Origin: a candidate division TA06 bacterium
GTDB taxonomy: Bacteria; Hydrothermota; DG-26; E44-bin18; JADFOU01
DNA length: 8,350 nt
Direction: 5' to 3'
Assembly (NCBI GenBank): GCA_022562655.1
Contig: JADFOU010000080.1
Location: forward strand, 1 to 8,350
Of this stretch, positions 4,634 through 8,350 are shown in pieces. The position numbers and the translations under genes were made by a program. Position 1 is the first letter of the stretch, and each line of letters opens with the position of its first letter. A model generated the notes under the pieces. It saw nothing but the letters and a program-made list of their open reading frames with translations. It made no database searches and was not told the origin of the DNA.

Positions 4634-6391
4634 TCATTCCTGTGGTTCAACCAGTACTTCTACCAAATCCGGAAATCTTTTACCCACCTCTTCTCTCATA
4701 TACCTTCTCACTTCCCCCGCCGTGGAGAACTTCAAGACTTCGTGAGCCATCCTTTTGGCTTCCTCCATGGAGAGACCTCGAATGATCTGTTTCACACCCA
4801 AAAGAGAGAGAGGCTCGGTAGAGAGTTCGTCGATCCCTAAACCTAATAGAATCGGAACTGCGAGAAGGTCCCCTGCCATCTCTCCACAGACACCAACCCA
4901 GATATGACGGGCATGACCCTCCTCGATCACTTTCTGGATGAGGGCAAGAACCGTGGGATGGAGGTGGTCATATAAATAAGCGACCCGGTCATTTGTCCGG
5001 TCCACTGCGAGGGTATACTGGGTAAGATCGTTGGTTCCGATAGAGAAGAAGGACACCTCTCTTGCAAAGTGGGCTGCATTCAAAGCAGCGGAAGGAACCT
5101 CGATCATCATGCCCGTCTCCATCTCCTCATCGAAGGGTATCCCTTCGGAATGCAGCTCCTTCTTCACTTCCTTTAGAATCTCTTTTGCCTGCAGCAATTC
5201 CTCCAGAGTGGAGATCATAGGAAACATCAGTTTCACATTCCCCAGTGTGCTCGTTTGTAAGATGGCTCGCAACTGGGTCTTGAAGACCTCCTTCTCTATA
5301 AGGGAGTAACGGATGGATTGTAAGCCCAGTATAGGATTTTCTTCAACAAATCGGTCGTGTGGGTGAGGAAGTTTATCACCCCTGAGATCAAAGGTCCGGA
5401 GAATGACCGATCCAGAAAACTGACGGATGACGGAGCCATAGGTCTTTATCTGACGCTTCTCATCGGGGGGTTGATCTCCCTGGAAGAGATATTCCGTTCG
5501 AAAGATTCCAACTCCTTCCGCACCTCGCTTCTTTGCTTCCTTTACTTCCTCTGGATAGTCAATATTCACAGAGAGATCAATGGTTCTACCATCCAATGTG
5601 GTTGCGGGAAGATCTTTCAATTCAAGAAGATCTTTCTGAAATTCTTTATACCGTTTCTTTTCCTTCTCATACCGTCGCAGGGTGGATTCGTCTGGATTCA
5701 CTACAACGATACCACTTCTTCCATCCACAATGAGAAAACTTCCATTCCTCGTATTCTCCAAAACTGTCTCAAGTCCCACAACAGCTGGAATTCCTATAGC
5801 CCTTGCCAGGATTGAGGTGTGGGAAGTCTTCCCTCCAAAATCGCAAGCGAATCCCATCGTCTTTTCCAAGGAAAGCCTGGCGGTATGAGTAGGGAAAAGG
5901 TTTTCAGCAACAACGATCCCTTCTTGGTCGATCCCTTTCGCCCTTCGAGTTTTACTCTGTGTGAGGAATGAAAGAACTCGTCTCGAAACATCTCGGATAT
6001 CCTGAGACCTCTCCTTCATGGGGCTCTCTTTCATGGATGAGAAGGCATCCAGAACCTTTTGTACATTTTCATGAAAGACCTCCTCAGCTCCTCTTCTTTC
6101 TTTTTTGATTTTCTCAATGGTCTTCTCGAAAAAGGATTCATCTTTCAAGATGAGGTTGTGAGCATCAATCAAACGGGCATGACTTTCACCCAATTTCTTG
6201 ACAACATCTTCTCGGATTTCTTTCAAATCCTTTGCGACGTTCTCTACAGCCTTTTTAAACCGTTCCAATTCCAGTGGAACCTCCTCCTGAAGTAGCGTCT
6301 TCCTCTCATAAGGAATCTCTCCCTCCTTAAAGAGAAACGCCTTGCCGATGGCAATGCCAGGCGATGCAGGGATTCCCCGTAAGATTTTCAT
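4634..6391 (-). CDS. ptsI: Phosphoenolpyruvate-protein phosphotransferase (PTS enzyme I)
   Basis: First enzyme of the phosphotransferase system: it takes phosphate from PEP and passes it to HPr. From the ATG at 6391 it is 585 residues (E. coli 575). The N-terminal motif MKILRGIPASPGIAIGKA fits the family, so this start is chosen over the upstream ATG at 6457, which would add 22 residues read from intergenic repeat. The phospho-histidine is H191 in GGKTSHTSILAR (E. coli H189). The PEP site is present: FRTEYLF (R298), RTFD (R332), E431, GTNDLTQY (N454, D455), R465 in VDRTND, and the general acid C502 in GVCGEMAGD. Two positions differ from the usual pattern: DLRGDK replaces DIGGDK (R337), and NPILGLQSIR replaces NPFLGxRAIR (Q358). 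It follows ptsH after a 285-bp repeat-filled gap. No permease components are in view, so sugar uptake versus purely regulatory use is undecided. Confidence 0.97.
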   Translation of the reverse strand: MKILRGIPASPGIAIGKAFLFKEGEIPYERKTLLQEEVPLELERFKKAVENVAKDLKEIREDVVKKLGESHARLIDAHNLILKDESFFEKTIEKIKKERRGAEEVFHENVQKVLDAFSSMKESPMKERSQDIRDVSRRVLSFLTQSKTRRAKGIDQEGIVVAENLFPTHTARLSLEKTMGFACDFGGKTSHTSILARAIGIPAVVGLETVLENTRNGSFLIVDGRSGIVVVNPDESTLRRYEKEKKRYKEFQKDLLELKDLPATTLDGRTIDLSVNIDYPEEVKEAKKRGAEGVGIFRTEYLFQGDQPPDEKRQIKTYGSVIRQFSGSVILRTFDLRGDKLPHPHDRFVEENPILGLQSIRYSLIEKEVFKTQLRAILQTSTLGNVKLMFPMISTLEELLQAKEILKEVKKELHSEGIPFDEEMETGMMIEVPSAALNAAHFAREVSFFSIGTNDLTQYTLAVDRTNDRVAYLYDHLHPTVLALIQKVIEEGHARHIWVGVCGEMAGDLLAVPILLGLGIDELSTEPLSLLGVKQIIRGLSMEEAKRMAHEVLKFSTAGEVRRYMREEVGKRFPDLVEVLVEPQE

Positions 6392-6393
6392 AT

Positions 6394-6407
6394 CTTCTCT
6401 TTTCCTC
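6394..6407 (-). promoter_or_regulatory. Purine-rich ribosome binding region deciding the ptsI start
   Basis: The minus strand reads GAGGAAAAGAGAAG just before the ATG at 6391, an acceptable though not ideal Shine-Dalgarno region. The alternative ATG at 6457 lies inside an AATCTCGTGGTT repeat with no comparable site, which supports the shorter protein. Confidence 0.55.
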
Positions 6408-6441
6408 ATCGATAAAGCAATGAAAAATGAAAAAAATCCAT

Positions 6442-6641
6442 AACCACGAGATTTCACAGATTGTCTCGAGATTTTTTAATCTTCTGTTTTAAGCCCTGAT
6501 TCTTTCTGTGTCAATCTCATGTTAATCTCGTGGTTCCTGATTGATGATTGTCTTTAACATTCAAATATCTGTGTTAATCTGTGAATCGAAGATCTCCGTT
6601 GCCTACCAGCCAAACCCCTCAGTAGGAGAAATCTCGTGGTT
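6442..6641. repeat. AATCTCGTGGTT / ATCTGTGTTAATCT repeat cluster between ptsH and ptsI
   Basis: The 12-mer AATCTCGTGGTT occurs perfectly at 6524-6535 and 6630-6641 and inverted at 6442-6453. A 43-bp stretch at 6538-6580 is the second copy of the repeat at 3264-3306. The inverted 12-mers at 6442 and 6524 could pair in ptsH-ptsI mRNA, with inner CACAGA/TCTGTG pairing and a U-rich run after the minus-strand stem, so an attenuator between ptsH and ptsI is possible. No gene is seen in 6392-6676. Confidence 0.75.
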
Positions 6642-6676
6642 GCAATTTTATTTTTGCTTGGAATTTGTCTCAAAAT

Positions 6677-6943
6677 CTATTCTTCATCGAACTTTTCCTT
6701 GACAAGATCTAATAGTTCCTTAAAGCACTTCTTTTCGTCTTCTCCCTCCACCTTCAGGATGATCCTACTCCCTTTTTCGCAAGCAAGCATGAGAATCCCC
6801 AATATGGACTTTCCGTTCACCTCAATTCCATCCTTTGATATGGTAACTCGGGAAAGATATCTTGAAGCTTTCTTTACAAAAAGAGCTGCGGGTCTGGCAT
6901 GGAGACCCAATTGATTCCTAATCACTACCTTCCTCTCAATCAT
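6677..6943 (-). CDS. ptsH: HPr phosphocarrier protein
   Basis: Small cytosolic phosphocarrier that accepts phosphate from enzyme I on a histidine. The 88 residues have normal HPr length. The active site NQLGLHARPAA (10-20) places the phosphorylated histidine at H15 with R17 beside it, as in all HPr proteins. NGKSILGIL (43-51) places a serine at position 46, the residue phosphorylated by HPr kinase/phosphorylase in Gram-positives and in several Gram-negative groups, so regulation by HPrK is plausible although no hprK is in this window. The ATG at 6943 gives the standard family N-terminus; the upstream TTTTTTTTAAGAAA is A/T-rich with no strong Shine-Dalgarno. It is the first gene of the minus-strand run, with a sigma70-like promoter about 90 bp upstream, and is followed by ptsI. 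Confidence 0.97.
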   Translation of the reverse strand: MIERKVVIRNQLGLHARPAALFVKKASRYLSRVTISKDGIEVNGKSILGILMLACEKGSRIILKVEGEDEKKCFKELLDLVKEKFDEE

Positions 6944-7034
6944 TTTCTTAAAAAAAATTCATGATGCTCAAAGCATTCTTAATGGATAAAGAAGATTATT
7001 GAATTGGAAATTTTGCATTAAAAACCGCAGTGCA

Positions 7035-7063
7035 ACGATACACCATAGGAGGTGTTTTGTCAA
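7035..7063 (-). promoter_or_regulatory. Sigma70-like promoter for ptsH and downstream genes
   Basis: On the minus strand a perfect TTGACA (7058-7063) is followed after 17 bp by TATCGT (7035-7040), which matches the -10 consensus at four of six positions. Initiation near 7028 would give a leader of about 85 nt before ptsH. It is the clearest promoter-like sequence I found in the window and points into the seven-gene run. Confidence 0.6.
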
Positions 7064-7080
7064 TAGTGATTCCTTTTCAT

Positions 7081-7150
7081 GGGTAATGGGTAATTCACCT
7101 ACGCTTAGGTTTGGTTGGTTAGCAACGTCCGCCTAAGGCGGATTCGATTC
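7081..7150. repeat. GC-hairpin element flanked by GGGTAAT and ATTCG words (copy 2)
   Basis: Tandem GGGTAAT words at 7081-7094 precede a perfect 7-bp-arm inverted repeat TCCGCCT-A-AGGCGGA (7128-7142), followed by ATTCG words. The edges CGTCC before and GGATTCG after the hairpin are the same as in the in-gene element at 2461-2525, so the two are probably one family. Confidence 0.65.
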
Positions 7151-7152
7151 GG

Positions 7153-7189
7153 AAATGGTTAATTTAACCACTTAATGAATTAACCATTT
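7153..7189. repeat. Inverted repeat with 12-bp perfect arms
   Basis: AAATGGTTAATT (7153-7164) and AATTAACCATTT (7178-7189) are perfect reverse complements around a 13-base loop. The A/T-rich stem lies upstream of both divergent genes. It could be an operator or another member of the local repeat population (TTAACCATTTAAC words continue to 7192). Confidence 0.6.
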
Positions 7190-7217
7190 AACTCATCTAA
7201 CTCATCGAAAAATTAGG

Positions 7218-7246
7218 TTGACGAGGTCTCTTGGATATGGTAAAGA
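7218..7246 (+). promoter_or_regulatory. Weak promoter-like hexamers upstream of the Asp-box gene
   Basis: TTGACG (7218-7223) followed after 17 bp by TAAAGA (7241-7246) faces the plus-strand gene; the -10 match is poor. A better -10-like TATTAT lies at 7257-7262 but has no -35 at the right distance. Either could serve; neither is certain. Confidence 0.3.
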
Positions 7247-7315
7247 TTTGATACTCTATTATTTTGGGAACCTCGGATAAGAGAATTCTCTCTAATTGAT
7301 TTAAAGGAGAGGTGG

Positions 7316-8350
7316 ATGCTAAGAATTGTCTTCGTTACCTGTTGCATAAGCCTATTCATGGGATTCGTAGGAAATTCCCCTTCTTCTCAAAACCCATCTC
7401 CTGGAGACTTCCTCAATCTCAAAATCAACCAGGATTTGACCACTGAACTCCAGAATGAGGAGCAGATTGCGGTCAATCCTTTGAATGGTCAAAATCTCGT
7501 AGCCGTCTGGAGAGACTGGCGCCTGGGCTTTCGGCAAGTTGGGTTAGGCGCCTCCTTTGATGGGGGACTCACCTGGACGGAAGGTCTACTGGTAGAACCC
7601 CGGTTCACCCGGCAGAGCGATCCGGGCCTAACCTACGACGCCGATGGAAATTTCTATGTAGTGGTTGTCTCCTACGAAGCCTTCGGGGACTCCAACAGTC
7701 TTGCCGTTTTCAAAACCACTGACGGGGGCCTCACCTGGGGGTCTCCTTCCTATGCGGTTGTGAGTGGACCGGAATCTTTTGAGGACAAGGAACTGATCGC
7801 CTGCGACCGAACCGATAATCCCACACGAGGTAACCTCTATATCAGTTGGACGAGGTTCGACTCGGGATTCAATACGGATATTCTCTTTATCCGCTCAACA
7901 GATGGAGGCGTTTCCTGGTCCAGTCCGGTTCAGGTGAGTGATGTCCAGGGTGTCCAGTGGTCCGTTCCTGCGGTCGGAGCAAATGGCGAGATCTATGTCG
8001 CATGGGTAGACTATAGTTCCTCCAACATCCTGTTGGATAAATCCACTGATGGGGGAATGACTTTTGGAGTGGATATTCCTATTGCTCCGGTAAACTTTTT
8101 AGGAAACATCAACGGGGGAATTTTGGTCTTCCCTTTCCCCGCTCTGGATGTGGACATCAGTGGTGGTCCACTCAACGGAAATCTCTATGTGGCGTATATG
8201 TGGGATTCGGGAACGGATATGGATCTATTTTTCAGACGTTCAACTGATCAGGGGACAACCTGGAGTTCAGCGGCTCGAGTTAATGATGATCCCTTTGGAA
8301 ATGGTGCCGACCAGTTCCATCCCTGGCTCACTGTGGACCAGAATGTAACC
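7316..8350 (+). CDS. Secreted Asp-box (BNR) beta-propeller protein, sialidase-like, partial
   Basis: The frame is open from ATG 7316 to the window edge (345 codons, no stop). AGGAG at 7305-7309 sits six bases upstream. Residues 1-20 (MLR, then a hydrophobic run IVFVTCCISLFMGFVG) look like a signal peptide, so export is expected. Five Asp-box motifs of the S-x-D-x-G-x-[TS]-[WF] type follow: SFDGGLTW (80-87), TTDGGLTW (134-141), STDGGVSW (194-201), STDGGMTF (243-250) and STDQGTTW (309-316). They are spaced about 50-65 residues apart, as expected for the beta-hairpin turns of propeller blades. DKELIACDRTDNPTRGNLYISW (158-179) and GNLYVAYMW (288-296) are strands typical of the sialidase-family fold. 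No FRIP motif or clear arginine triad is seen, so enzyme activity is not claimed; a cell-surface or glycan-binding propeller is equally possible. The C-terminal part is outside the window. Confidence 0.85.
   Translation, partial: MLRIVFVTCCISLFMGFVGNSPSSQNPSPGDFLNLKINQDLTTELQNEEQIAVNPLNGQNLVAVWRDWRLGFRQVGLGASFDGGLTWTEGLLVEPRFTRQSDPGLTYDADGNFYVVVVSYEAFGDSNSLAVFKTTDGGLTWGSPSYAVVSGPESFEDKELIACDRTDNPTRGNLYISWTRFDSGFNTDILFIRSTDGGVSWSSPVQVSDVQGVQWSVPAVGANGEIYVAWVDYSSSNILLDKSTDGGMTFGVDIPIAPVNFLGNINGGILVFPFPALDVDISGGPLNGNLYVAYMWDSGTDMDLFFRRSTDQGTTWSSAARVNDDPFGNGADQFHPWLTVDQNVT

Larger units (their letters stand above)
6944..7315. other. Divergent intergenic region between ptsH and the Asp-box gene
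   Basis: 372 bp without a convincing gene. From the ptsH side it holds an A/T-rich leader, a sigma70-like promoter facing ptsH (7035-7063), tandem GGGTAAT words (7081-7094), a small ACCTA-CGCT-TAGGT inverted repeat (7097-7110), a GC hairpin (7128-7142), a 12-bp-arm inverted repeat (7153-7189), and weak promoter-like hexamers with a good Shine-Dalgarno for the plus-strand gene. Confidence 0.7.

Noticed and set aside
6392..6457. A 22-residue N-terminal extension of enzyme I from the ATG at 6457
   Set aside because: It is translated from the AATCTCGTGGTT repeat and lies before the conserved family N-terminus; the ATG at 6391 fits better.
7352..7537. Minus-strand 61-codon open frame
   Set aside because: It lies opposite the start of the Asp-box gene, whose frame has a Shine-Dalgarno, signal peptide and family motifs; the minus-strand product has no recognisable feature.
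8148..8348. Plus-strand 66-codon open frame
   Set aside because: Out-of-frame shadow inside the Asp-box gene, with no family motif.

Overview
The window looks like a stretch of an uncultured, mesophilic-looking bacterium. GC is moderate by eye, and intergenic and even intragenic DNA is crowded with short word-like repeats, as in many environmental genomes of the Desulfobacterota/Nitrospirota/Omnitrophota type. That placement is an inference from gene content and repeat style; no rRNA or other marker is present.

Layout. Seven genes run on the minus strand, in transcription order from right to left: ptsH (HPr, 6677-6943), ptsI (enzyme I, 4634-6391), a bifunctional phosphoglucose/phosphomannose isomerase (3319-4416), a sugar-phosphate nucleotidyltransferase (2022-3128), metK (798-1949), a small four-helix-bundle protein of the S23/IVS family (378-752) and the 5' part of ahcY (342 down to base 1, cut by the window edge). 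A 372-bp divergent region (6944-7315) separates them from a plus-strand gene starting at 7316. That gene encodes a secreted Asp-box (BNR) beta-propeller protein and is still open at 8350.

How the genes fit together. PtsI and PtsH form the general phosphorelay of the phosphotransferase system. The isomerase and nucleotidyltransferase move hexose phosphates towards activated sugars. MetK makes S-adenosylmethionine and AhcY removes the by-product S-adenosylhomocysteine. A good sigma70-like promoter (7035-7063) sits upstream of ptsH and could drive the whole run.

Most striking signal. Every junction in the minus-strand run carries short-word repeats, of several families: AGTCTA-type heptads, GCAGTA words, ACACAAAGG words, AATCTCGTGGTT/ATCTGTGTTAATCT words, CGGAATT words and GATTCGTGATTCG words around a GC-rich hairpin. 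Four of the genes take their last codons and stop codon from these repeats. The nucleotidyltransferase also carries three of them in frame inside its coding sequence. The four-helix-bundle gene is bracketed by inverted heptad arrays and looks like a small cassette dropped between metK and ahcY. Together this resembles an invasion by protein-tolerated repeat elements, comparable in principle to Rickettsia palindromic elements, plus a possible S23 mini-cassette.
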